From Streptomyces sp. CC228A (GTDB lineage: Bacteria; Actinomycetota; Actinomycetes; Streptomycetales; Streptomycetaceae): a stretch of 64,000 bases of DNA. The stretch lies in the NCBI RefSeq assembly GCF_021390935.1, contig NZ_JAJPUI010000007.1:405693-469692 (forward strand). The letters run 5' to 3'. Shown in pieces: positions 17,469-25,328 of the stretch. A program made the translations under genes and the position numbers. The first letter of the stretch is position 1. Each line of letters opens with the position of its first letter. The notes beneath the pieces are model-generated. The model was not told the origin of the DNA, searched no databases, and worked only from the letters and a program-made list of their open reading frames with translations.

Positions 17469-17860
17469 GTCACTCTCCCCCTCTGGGTGTTTGCGGTGTC
17501 TCCAGCGCACGTAACGCGTGAGAGGCCGGACTTGTGCCCGACCTGAGGCGGAGATTTTGCCTCACATCAAGGTCTGTTACTCAATCGACACCCAACCGGG
17601 CCTCTCGCGAGTGATCCGGTTTGGGTGGCGAACGGGACCGTACACGGTCGGGATCGCGCGCTGTACACGCACCACCCCGTGTACTTCCCGTAATCTTCAC
17701 CCCCAAAAACTCGGACTTTTCATGGTTTTCCGGGGCGAAAACCGATTACCACGTGTGATCAGCCGACAGTACGGTGTTGTGATCGATCACACAGGGAAGC
17801 ACCTGGGGGGCCGCGGAAAAATTCCGCGTACAGCGAACAGTCGTGCCCTCCATGCCGGTG
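17469..17860. promoter_or_regulatory. Intergenic region upstream of DUF4193
   Basis: This 392-base gap is less GC-rich than its surroundings, especially at 17560-17800 (ATTTTGCCTCACATCAAGG, ACCCCCAAAAACTCGG, TTGTGATCGATCACAC). It probably contains the DUF4193 promoter and leader. The segment TGTGATCGATCACA at 17775-17788 is a perfect 14-base palindrome resembling a CRP-type half-site pair. No open frame has a ribosome site, so I see no gene here. Confidence 0.45.
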
Positions 17861-19096
17861 TCAGAGCGGCAGGGTGACCCGCATCACAAGACCGCCGCCG
17901 GGCCTCGGCTCGGCGGTGATCCGCCCCCCGTGGGCACGGGTGACGGAGCGCACGATGGACAGCCCCAGGCCGACCCCGCGGTCACTTCCGGTGCGCTCCT
18001 GGCGCAGCCGGCGGAACGGCTCGAAGAGGTTGTCGATCTCGTACGCCGGGACGACCGGGCCGGTGTTCGACACGGTCAGCACCGCCTGGCCCTGCTCCAC
18101 GGCCGTGGTGACCTCCACGTGGCCGTCCTCCGGCACGTTGTAGCGCACGGCGTTCTGCAGCAGGTTCAGGGCCACCCGCTCCAGCAGCACGCCGTTGCCC
18201 TGCACCACGGCGGGGGCGGTCCGCACCCGCAGGTCCACGCCCTTGTCGTCGGCCTCCCCGCGCACCTGCTCGATGGCACGGGCCGCCACCTCCGCCAGGT
18301 CGACGGGCTTGCGCTCGACGATCTGGTTGTCGCTGCGGGCGAGCAGCAGCAGGCCCTCCACCAGCTGCTCGCTGCGCTCGTTGGTGGCCAGCAGCGTCTT
18401 GCCGAGCTCGCGCAGCTCCACGGGCGCGCCCGGGTCCGACAGGTGCACCTCCAGCAGGGTGCGGTTGATCGCCAGCGGGGTGCGCAGCTCGTGCGAGGCG
18501 TTGGCGACGAACCGCTGCTGGGCCGTGAAGGCCCGCTCCAGCCGCTCCAGCATCTCGTCGAACGTGTCGGCGAGCTCCTTCAGCTCGTCGTCCGGGCCGT
18601 CCAGCTCGATACGGCGGCTCAGGTCGGAGCCGGCCACCTGGCGGGCGGTGCGGGTGATCCGGCCCAGCGGGGACAGCACCCGGCCCGCCATGGCGTAGCC
18701 GAAGGCGAACGCGATGATGCTGAGGCCCAGCAGCGCGAAAAGGGAGCGCCGCAGCAGGTCGTCCAGGGCCAGGTCGCGCTGCTGCTGGAGGCACTCGGCC
18801 ATGGCCACGTTGTACTGGTCGCTGGTCGGTGCGGGCGGCAGCCGGCACCAGCCGGTGGTCGCCTGCACATGGCCCTGCACCAGCTTGAACGGCAGGTCGC
18901 CGACGCTGATCTGGAGGGCCTGGGCGGTGAGCAGGTAGATGATCGACAGCAGCAGGATGCCCGCGATCAGGAACATGCCGCCGTACAGCAGGGTGAGCCG
19001 TATGCGGATCGTGGGCCGCAGCAGCGGGCGGGCCTGGACGCGCGGGTCCCAGGTGGGTTTCGGGGGCACCGCTCGCGGTGGGGACGTGCCGGCCAC
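17861..19096 (-). CDS. cutS: CutS-type sensor histidine kinase
   Basis: From GTG 19096, five bases after the regulator's stop, the protein has 411 residues. A transmembrane helix (LTLLYGGMFLIAGILLLSI) leads to an extracellular loop of about 70 residues and a second helix (FALLGLSIIAFAFGYAM). HAMP follows, then the H-box FVANASHELRTPLAINRT with the phospho-accepting His, the N-box LNLLQNAVRYN and G-boxes GVGLGLSIV. The loop carries two Cys (GWCRLPP and AECLQQQ), as reported for CutS, whose cysteines are proposed to sense extracellular redox or secretion stress. The pair order regulator-kinase and the weight of both proteins match CutR/CutS of Streptomyces. Confidence 0.85.
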   Translation of the reverse strand: MAGTSPPRAVPPKPTWDPRVQARPLLRPTIRIRLTLLYGGMFLIAGILLLSIIYLLTAQALQISVGDLPFKLVQGHVQATTGWCRLPPAPTSDQYNVAMAECLQQQRDLALDDLLRRSLFALLGLSIIAFAFGYAMAGRVLSPLGRITRTARQVAGSDLSRRIELDGPDDELKELADTFDEMLERLERAFTAQQRFVANASHELRTPLAINRTLLEVHLSDPGAPVELRELGKTLLATNERSEQLVEGLLLLARSDNQIVERKPVDLAEVAARAIEQVRGEADDKGVDLRVRTAPAVVQGNGVLLERVALNLLQNAVRYNVPEDGHVEVTTAVEQGQAVLTVSNTGPVVPAYEIDNLFEPFRRLRQERTGSDRGVGLGLSIVRSVTRAHGGRITAEPRPGGGLVMRVTLPL

Positions 19097-19101
19097 GGCC
19101 G

Positions 19102-19755
19102 TCAGATCCGGTAACCGGAGCCGGGCACGGTGACGATCACCGGCGGCTCCCCGAGCTTGCGGCGCAGCGTCATGACCGTGACCCGCACCACGTTCGTGAA
19201 GGGGTCGGTGTTCTCGTCCCATGCCTTCTCCAGCAGCTGCTCGGCGGAGACCACGGCGCCCTCACTGCGCATGAGCACTTCGAGGACGGCGAACTCCTTG
19301 GGCGCCAGCTGCACCTCGCGGCCGTCGCGGAAGACCTCGCGGCGGTTGGGGTCGAGCCGGATGCCGGCCCGCTCCAGGACGGGGGGCAGAGCGGCGGTGG
19401 TGCGGCGGCCGAGGGCCCGTACGCGGGCGATCAGCTCGCTGAACGCGAACGGCTTGGGCAGGTAGTCGTCGGCGCCCAGCTCCAGGCCCTCCACGCGGTC
19501 GCTGACGTCCCCGGAGGCGGTGAGCATCAGGACCCGGGTGGCCATCCCGAGCTCGACGATCCTGCGGCAGACGTCGTCGCCGTTGACGAGCGGCAGGTCG
19601 CGGTCCAGGACGACGACGTCGTAGTCGTTGACGCCGATCCGCTCCAGGGCGGCGGCCCCGTCGTACACGACGTCGACGGCCATGGCCTCCCGGCGCAGTC
19701 CGGTCGCCACCGCATCGGCGAGCAGTTGCTCGTCCTCGACGACGAGTACGCGCAC
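19102..19755 (-). CDS. cutR: CutR-type OmpR-family response regulator
   Basis: A 217-residue response regulator from GTG 19755 (VRVLVVEDEQLLADAVATGL); the open frame continues upstream but without homology. Phospho-acceptor Asp lies in DVVVLDRDLPLVNGD and the Lys in DDYLPKPFAF. The winged helix has LAPKEFAVLEVLMRS and VRVTVMTLRRKLGEPP. It is cotranscribed with the kinase gene that begins five bases after its stop. CutR is known from Streptomyces as a regulator first linked to copper and later to secretion stress and antibiotic output. Its length equals that of classical CutR. A candidate operator lies about 90 bases upstream. Confidence 0.85.
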   Translation of the reverse strand: MRVLVVEDEQLLADAVATGLRREAMAVDVVYDGAAALERIGVNDYDVVVLDRDLPLVNGDDVCRRIVELGMATRVLMLTASGDVSDRVEGLELGADDYLPKPFAFSELIARVRALGRRTTAALPPVLERAGIRLDPNRREVFRDGREVQLAPKEFAVLEVLMRSEGAVVSAEQLLEKAWDENTDPFTNVVRVTVMTLRRKLGEPPVIVTVPGSGYRI

Positions 19756-19843
19756 GGCGCTGTTCCTTCCTCCGGGCCCGGATGCGGGCAGTTCTTCGGA
19801 CAACTTCGGCACGCCCGGGGTCGGGCGTGCGCAGCCCATCCTG

Positions 19844-19874
19844 CCCCTTACGCGCGTAAACCGGCAGTAAGGGG
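19844..19874. promoter_or_regulatory. Candidate OmpR-type operator upstream of cutR
   Basis: The segment contains the perfect palindrome TTACGCGCGTAA (19848-19859). It also has two direct repeats, GTAAA at 19856 and GTAAG at 19867, exactly 11 bases apart, which is the spacing used by OmpR/PhoB-type dimers. The outer CCCCTTAC and GTAAGGGG form an inverted repeat as well. It sits about 90 bases before the cutR start, where autoregulation would act. Binding by CutR is inferred, not shown. Confidence 0.5.
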
Positions 19875-20105
19875 GCCTGCGGCGGCCGCCGGGGCCGGTG
19901 CGGGAGCCCCGCAATCACGACAGTCCCGGGTTTCCGAGGTTTCTCGGCGGGGCGCGTGGGGGAGGACGACTGCACACCCGAGATCACGCCCTGTGTGTGG
20001 CACGCCACGGGCCGCTCTGTCCCCCAGAGACCGTCAGGCGCTGTGCGTGATCGGACCACCCTCGGCACACCCCCGTGCCACTGACCCATGACGAGGGGGC
20101 GCACC

Positions 20106-20279
20106 ATGGACGCTTTCACCGCAGGACTGCTGCAGCGCATAAGGGCCACGGAGAGTGACCTGACGCGCGCGCGCGAATCGGGAGACGAGTTCCTCGTCGA
20201 CGTGGAGCAGGCCGAGCTCGACGACCTGCGCCGGCTGGCGGCCGAGCACGGGGTCGAGGTCACCCCGGTCGGCTCCTGA
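20106..20279 (+). CDS. Small conserved acidic protein, unknown function
   Basis: This 57-residue protein starts at ATG 20106, with GAGGGGG seven bases upstream; the ATG at 20088 in the same frame lies before the ribosome site. It is a likely single helical hairpin (FTAGLLQRIRATESDLTRAR, then VEQAELDDLRRLAAEHGV). It has no membrane or Cys motif. The clean ribosome site and the strong terminator just after its stop support a real gene. I do not recognise a named family; small proteins of this form are frequent in Streptomyces next to cutR. Confidence 0.75.
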   Translation: MDAFTAGLLQRIRATESDLTRARESGDEFLVDVEQAELDDLRRLAAEHGVEVTPVGS

Positions 20280-20302
20280 GCAGCGGCGGGCGCGGCCCGC
20301 GT

Positions 20303-20341
20303 GCGAGGGCCCCGGCGGCTTCCCGTCGCCGGGGCCCTCGC
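20303..20341. terminator. Strong bidirectional hairpin terminator
   Basis: A perfect 15-pair stem: GCGAGGGCCCCGGCG (20303-20317) and CGCCGGGGCCCTCGC (20327-20341) with a nine-base loop. It lies between the convergent small protein gene and the inositol monophosphatase gene and can serve both strands. Confidence 0.85.
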
Positions 20342-20399
20342 GTGTGCGCGGCGCCGCCGACCGCTGCCGCGGGGGCGGGACGGCGGGACGGCGGGACGG

Positions 20400-21215
20400 T
20401 CAGTCGTGCCAGGCGCCGAACTCCTCCAGCAGCGCCTGCAGCGGTTCGAAGACGCCGGGGCCGGCGGCGACGGTCAGCTCGCGGGAGGGCCTGCTGCCGG
20501 GACGGCCGCCGGTGAGGGCGCCCGCCTCGCGGGCGATCAGGTCGCCGGCCGCGAGGTCCCAGGGGCTGAGGCCCCGCTCGTAGTAGCCGTCCAGGCGGCC
20601 GGCGGCGACATCGGCGAGGTCGATCGCGGCGGAGCCGCCGCGGCGGATGTCCCGCAGCCGGGGGATCAGCCGGTGGGCGATCTCGGCCTGGTGGGTGCGG
20701 ACCTCGGCGACGTAGTTGAAGCCGGTCGACACCAGGGCCTGGTCGAGCGGCGCGGCGGGGCGGCAGCTCAGCCGCCGCTCCCCCAGGAACGCCCCGCGGC
20801 CCCGTACGGCGTGGAAGGTCTCGCCCCGCAGCGGGGCCTCCACGACCCCGACGAGGGTCTCCCCGTCCCGTTCCGCGGCGATGGACACCGCCCAGGTCGG
20901 CAGGCCATACAGGTAGTTCACCGTGCCGTCCAGCGGGTCGACGACCCACCGGATGCCGCTGCTGCCCTCGGTGGCGCCGCCCTCCTCGCCGAGGATCCCG
21001 TCGTCGGGGCGGTGCTCGGCGAGGTAGCCGCTGATCAGTTTCTCGGCGGCGATGTCCATCTCGGTGACGACGTCGATGGGGCTCGACTTGGTCGCGGCGA
21101 CGCCCAGGTCGGCGGGGCGGCCGTCGCGCAGCAGCGCGCCGGCCCTGCGGGCGGCTTCCAGGGCGACGCCGAGGAGGTCGTCCAGGAGCTGGTCGTCGTA
21201 CTGCGGATCGGACAC
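20400..21215 (-). CDS. Inositol monophosphatase family protein
   Basis: A 271-residue Mg-dependent phosphatase from GTG 21215 with a good GAGGAG site. The metal-binding motifs are complete: GILGEEGGATEG, WVVDPLDGTVNYLYG and LSPWDLAAGDLIAREAG. Members dephosphorylate inositol-1-phosphate, histidinol-phosphate or related sugars. No histidine or inositol genes are adjacent, so the substrate remains open; inositol phosphate is the default in actinobacteria. It lies 70 bases downstream of the ferrochelatase gene on the same strand and may be in its operon. Confidence 0.92.
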   Translation of the reverse strand: MSDPQYDDQLLDDLLGVALEAARRAGALLRDGRPADLGVAATKSSPIDVVTEMDIAAEKLISGYLAEHRPDDGILGEEGGATEGSSGIRWVVDPLDGTVNYLYGLPTWAVSIAAERDGETLVGVVEAPLRGETFHAVRGRGAFLGERRLSCRPAAPLDQALVSTGFNYVAEVRTHQAEIAHRLIPRLRDIRRGGSAAIDLADVAAGRLDGYYERGLSPWDLAAGDLIAREAGALTGGRPGSRPSRELTVAAGPGVFEPLQALLEEFGAWHD

Positions 21216-21284
21216 GGGTTCTCCTCATGAGGGCGTACGGGGCCTGCGGGGGGCGGGGCCGGTTCCGGTCCCGGCCCGTCCGCG

Positions 21285-22436
21285 TCAGGCGTACGGGCTG
21301 TCGGCGCCCGCGGCGGCGGGGCGCTCGCTGCGGGCCGGGCAGCAGCCGACCGGGCACACGTCGTGGGACGGGCCGAGCGCGCCCAGGGCGCAGCGCTCCA
21401 CGGCGGCGCCCCGCTCGCTCGCCGCCCGCTCCAGCAGCAGTTCCCGCACGGCGGCGGCGAACCGCGGGTCGGCGCCCACGGTGGCGGACCTGCGGACCGG
21501 CAGGCCCAGCTCGGCGGCCTTGGCGGCGGCCTCCGTGTCGAGGTCGTACAGGACCTCCATGTGGTCGGAGACGAAGCCGATCGGGACCATGACGACGGCC
21601 GGCGCCCCCGCCTTGCGGAGGTCTTCCAGGTGGTCGCAGATGTCCGGCTCCAGCCAGGGGATGTGCGGGGCGCCGCTGCGGGACTGGTAGACGAGCTGCC
21701 AGGGGTGGTCGGTGCCGGTGCGCTCGCGGACGGCGTCGGCGACGATCCGGGCCGCGTCCAGGTGCTGCTTCACGTACGCCCCGCCGTCCCCGTGGTCCTC
21801 GACGGGCCCGGAGGCGTCGGCGGCGGCGTCGGGGATGGAGTGCGTGGTGAAGGCGAGGTGGGCGCCGGCGCGGACGGAGTCGTCCAGTTCGGCGAGGGAG
21901 GCGAGGACGCCGTCGATCACCGGCTCCAGGAAGCCGGGGTGGTTGAAGTAGTGCCGGAGCTTGTCGACCCGCGGCAGCGCGAGGCCCTCCGCTTCGAGGG
22001 CGGCCAGGGCGTCCGCGAGGTTCTCGCGGTACTGGCGGCAGCCCGAGTACGAGGCGTACGCGCTGGTGGCGAGGACAGCGATGCGGCGCCGCCCGTCGCG
22101 CACCATCTCGCGGAGCGTGTCCGTCAGGTACGGCGTCCAGTTGCGGTTGCCCCAGTAGAGCGGCAGGTCGAGGCCGGCTGCCGCGAAGTCCTCGCGGAGG
22201 GCGGCGAGCAGGGCCCGGCACTGGTCGTTGATGGGGCTGACGCCGCCGAACATGAAGTAGTGCTGCCCGACTTCCTTCAGGCGCTCCTTCGGGATGCCCC
22301 GGCCGCGGGTCACGTTCTCCAGGAAGGGCACGACGTCGTCGGGGCCCTCGGGGCCACCGAACGAGAGCAGGAGCAGGGCGTCGTAGGGAGCGGGGTCGGA
22401 CCGGTCTGACTGGGCGGGCACACGCTGATCGGACAT
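21285..22436 (-). CDS. hemH: Ferrochelatase, actinobacterial [2Fe-2S] type (coproporphyrin ferrochelatase)
   Basis: The enzyme inserts Fe(II) into a porphyrin; in actinobacteria the substrate is coproporphyrin III (CpfC). The 383 residues from ATG 22436 include LLLLSFGGPEGPDDV at the start, the metal-binding His in LAFTTHSIPDAA and WLEPDICDHLEDLR. Cys133 (YSGCRQY) together with the C-terminal cluster CALGALGPSHDVCPVGCCPA match the [2Fe-2S] ligands known from mycobacterial ferrochelatase. The C-terminal tail of 20 residues after the cluster is variable. It is divergent from the MFS gene and upstream of inositol monophosphatase. Confidence 0.92.
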   Translation of the reverse strand: MSDQRVPAQSDRSDPAPYDALLLLSFGGPEGPDDVVPFLENVTRGRGIPKERLKEVGQHYFMFGGVSPINDQCRALLAALREDFAAAGLDLPLYWGNRNWTPYLTDTLREMVRDGRRRIAVLATSAYASYSGCRQYRENLADALAALEAEGLALPRVDKLRHYFNHPGFLEPVIDGVLASLAELDDSVRAGAHLAFTTHSIPDAAADASGPVEDHGDGGAYVKQHLDAARIVADAVRERTGTDHPWQLVYQSRSGAPHIPWLEPDICDHLEDLRKAGAPAVVMVPIGFVSDHMEVLYDLDTEAAAKAAELGLPVRRSATVGADPRFAAAVRELLLERAASERGAAVERCALGALGPSHDVCPVGCCPARSERPAAAGADSPYA

Positions 22437-22575
22437 GGGGACGATCCTGCCACCCGCCGTCGGCGGCCGGGAAACCACCGTGCGCCGTCAGCCGTTCGGC
22501 CGTAATCTGTCAAGGCTGTCCATACGCCTTACGTGCGCCGTTCGTGCCTCACGTGTTCTCCGTTCGGAGTGCTCC

Positions 22576-23922
22576 TTGCCCAGTCCCTACCGCGCGGTCT
22601 TCGCCGCGCCCGGCACGCTGAGGTTCTCGGTCGCCGGCTTCCTCGGCCGCATGCCGCTGGCCATGACCGGTGTCGGCATCCTGACCATGGTCTCCGAGCT
22701 GACCGGCCGCTACGGACTGGCGGGGGCGCTGACCGCGACGGTGGCGCTGTCGGCTGCGGTGCTGGGCCCGCAGATCTCGCGGCTGGTCGACCGGCACGGG
22801 CAGCGGCGGGTGATGCGGCCGGCCACGCTGGTGGCGGTGGCGGCGGTGGGTGCCCTGCTGCTGGCGGCGCGGCAGGGGCTGCCGGACTGGACGCTGTTCC
22901 TGTGCGCCGCGGGGGCGGGGTGCGTGCCCAGTGTCGGCGCGATGACCCGGGCCCGGTGGGCGGAGATCTACCGGGGCAGGCCGCAGCAGCTGCACACCGC
23001 CTACTCGGTGGAGTCGGTCATCGACGAGGTCTGCTTCATCCTGGGGCCGCCGGTGTCCATCGGCCTGTCCACGATGTGGTTCCCGGAGGCGGGGCCGCTG
23101 CTGGCCGGGGTGTTCCTGCTAGTGGGCGTGTGGTGGCTGACGGCCCAGCGGGACACCGAGCCCGCGCCGCACCCGGTCGGGAAGGACGAGCGCCGGCAGT
23201 CCAGTGCGCTGCGCTCGCCGGGCCTCCAGGTGCTCGTCGCCGCGTTCGTGGCCACGGGGGCGGTCTTCGGCGCGGTCGACGTCGTGACGGTGGCGTTCGC
23301 CGAGGAGCAGGGCAGCAAGGCCGCGTCCAGTCTGGTGCTGGCGGTGTACGCGCTGGGTTCCTGCCTGGCCGGCGTGGTGTTCGGCGTGCTGCACCTGAAG
23401 GGCGATCCGGCGCGGCGCTGGGCGGTGGGTGTCTGCGCGATGGCCGTGAGTATGATCCCCCTCCAACTGGCCGGCTCCCTGCCGCTGCTGGCCGTGGCGC
23501 TCTTCGTTGCGGGTCTTGCCATCGCGCCCACGATGGTGACCACCATGGCCCTCGTCGAGGCGCACGTACCGCGCGGCAAGCTCACCGAGGGCATGTCCTG
23601 GACGACCACCGGGCTCGCGGTCGGTGTGTCGGCGGGTTCCTCCGTGGCCGGCTGGGCGGTCGACGCGCACGGAGCGGCGGCGGCGTACGCGGTGCCCGGC
23701 CTGGCCGGGGTGCTGGCGGCGGCGGTGGCGTTCCTCGGGTACCGCCGGCTGCGCAGGCCGGTGCCGATACGGGAGGGGCAGCGTGAGCAGCAGGAGCGGC
23801 GGGAGAGCATCGGGCGCGTGGAGCAGCCGGCTGGGGCTGACGGGGTTGCCGGGGGCGCTGGGACTGGCGGGGCTGACGGGGTCGACCGGCCGGAGCCGAC
23901 CGGGGCGCCCGAGCGGTGCTGA
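22576..23922 (+). CDS. MFS transporter
   Basis: The 448-residue protein starts at TTG 22576 (LPSPYRAVFAAPGTLRFSVA), with CGGAG just upstream; longer in-frame starts lie within the ferrochelatase promoter region. It has twelve hydrophobic helices. The loop between helices 2 and 3 shows the motif-A-like VDRHGQRRVMRPATL, and a second loop shows RRWAVG. Substrate is unknown; related proteins are annotated as drug or sugar exporters without proof. The charged tail of 50 residues is unusual, because its coding sequence is shared out of frame with the 5' end of the oxidase gene from 23783. GC and codon use are normal for the region. Confidence 0.85.
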   Translation: MPSPYRAVFAAPGTLRFSVAGFLGRMPLAMTGVGILTMVSELTGRYGLAGALTATVALSAAVLGPQISRLVDRHGQRRVMRPATLVAVAAVGALLLAARQGLPDWTLFLCAAGAGCVPSVGAMTRARWAEIYRGRPQQLHTAYSVESVIDEVCFILGPPVSIGLSTMWFPEAGPLLAGVFLLVGVWWLTAQRDTEPAPHPVGKDERRQSSALRSPGLQVLVAAFVATGAVFGAVDVVTVAFAEEQGSKAASSLVLAVYALGSCLAGVVFGVLHLKGDPARRWAVGVCAMAVSMIPLQLAGSLPLLAVALFVAGLAIAPTMVTTMALVEAHVPRGKLTEGMSWTTTGLAVGVSAGSSVAGWAVDAHGAAAAYAVPGLAGVLAAAVAFLGYRRLRRPVPIREGQREQQERRESIGRVEQPAGADGVAGGAGTGGADGVDRPEPTGAPERC

Positions 23923-25252
23923 CCGCCCGGGAGGACCTGATGCCCCTCCCGGTACGTGGCGGAACTGGGCGGGCAACGTGTCGGTGCGCCCCGCCCGCGT
24001 GGCGCGGCCCGCGTCCGTGGAGGAGCTGGCGGCGGAGGTGCGGGGCGCGGCCGCGGACGGGTTGCGCGTCAAGACGGTCGGCACGGGCCACTCGTTCACC
24101 TCGATCGCGGCCACGGACGGGCTGCTGGTCCGGCCCGACCTGCTGACCGGCATCCGGCGGATCGACCGTTCCGCCATGACCGTCACCGTCGAGTCGGGTA
24201 CGCCGCTGAAGCGGCTGAACGCGGCGCTGGCCCGGGAGGGCCTGTCGCTCACGAACATGGGCGACATCATGGAGCAGACGGTCGCGGGGGCCGTCAGCAC
24301 CGGCACCCACGGCACAGGGCGCGACTCCGCGTCGATCGCGGCGCAGATCCGCGAGCTGGAGCTGGTGACGGCGGACGGGCGGGTGATGACCTGCTCGCCG
24401 CGGGGCACCGAGGAGGAGCGCGCGGTCTTCGCGGCGGCCCGGATCGGGCTCGGCGCCCTGGGCGTGGTCTCGGCGATCACGTTCGCGGTGGAGCCGCTGT
24501 TCCTGCTGACCGCGCGGGAGGAGCCGATGAGCTTCGACCGGGTGGCGGCGGAGTTCGACGCCCTGCACGCGGAGAACGAGCACTTCGAGTTCTACTGGTT
24601 CCCGCACACCGGGAACTGCAGCACCAAGCGGAACAACCGCAGCCACGGGCCGGTGGATCCGCCGGGCCGGCTGAGCGGCTGGTTCGCGGACGAGTTCCTG
24701 TCCAACGGCGTGTTCCAGGTGGCGAACTCGGTGGGCCGGGCCGTGCCCGCGGCGGTGCCGGCGATCGCCCGCGTGTCCAGCCGGGCGCTGTCGGCCCGTA
24801 CGTACACCGACATCCCGTACAAGGTCTTCACCAGCCCGCGGCGGGTGCGGTTCGTGGAGATGGAGTACGCCGTGCCGCGTGAGGCGGCGGTGGCGGCGCT
24901 GCGCGAGCTCAAGGCGATGGTGGAGCGCTCGCCGCTGCGGATCAGCTTCCCGGTGGAGGTGCGGACGGCTCCGGCGGACGACATCGCGCTGTCCACCGCT
25001 TCGGGCCGGGACAGCGCGTACATAGCGGTCCACATGTACCGGGGGACCCCGTACCGCGGGTACTTCACGGCGGCCGAGCGGATCCTGACGGGGCACGGCG
25101 GCCGCCCGCACTGGGGCAAGCTGCACACGCGGGACGCCGCGTACCTGGAGGGCGTCTACCCGCGGTTCCGGGAGTTCACGTCGCTGCGCGACCGGCTCGA
25201 CCCGGACCGGCTGTTCGGCAACGACTACCTGCGGCGGGTGCTGGGTGAGTGA
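23783..25252 (+). CDS. D-arabinono-1,4-lactone oxidase family FAD-dependent oxidase
   Basis: From GTG 23783 behind GGAGGGG the protein has 489 residues and overlaps the end of the MFS gene by 140 bases in another frame. After a low-complexity leader of about 55 residues, the FAD_binding_4 domain begins at TWRNWAGNVSVRPARVARP, with the flavin motifs TVGTGHSFTSIAATDGLLV and GAVSTGTHGTGRDSASI. The ALO domain fills the C-terminal half (FEFYWFPHTGNCSTKRNNRS, HWGKLHTRD, FGNDYLRRVLG). Such enzymes oxidise aldonolactones or alditols with O2. The true start could be downstream of the leader; the domain itself is certain. Confidence 0.9.
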   Translation: MSSRSGGRASGAWSSRLGLTGLPGALGLAGLTGSTGRSRPGRPSGADRPGGPDAPPGTWRNWAGNVSVRPARVARPASVEELAAEVRGAAADGLRVKTVGTGHSFTSIAATDGLLVRPDLLTGIRRIDRSAMTVTVESGTPLKRLNAALAREGLSLTNMGDIMEQTVAGAVSTGTHGTGRDSASIAAQIRELELVTADGRVMTCSPRGTEEERAVFAAARIGLGALGVVSAITFAVEPLFLLTAREEPMSFDRVAAEFDALHAENEHFEFYWFPHTGNCSTKRNNRSHGPVDPPGRLSGWFADEFLSNGVFQVANSVGRAVPAAVPAIARVSSRALSARTYTDIPYKVFTSPRRVRFVEMEYAVPREAAVAALRELKAMVERSPLRISFPVEVRTAPADDIALSTASGRDSAYIAVHMYRGTPYRGYFTAAERILTGHGGRPHWGKLHTRDAAYLEGVYPRFREFTSLRDRLDPDRLFGNDYLRRVLGE

Positions 25253-25328
25253 CGGCGGGCGGTCCGCGCGGCTCCCGGGGCCGCCGTGCCGCGGGGCGGC
25301 GCGGTTCGTCGGTGACGGGGCGGGGCGG

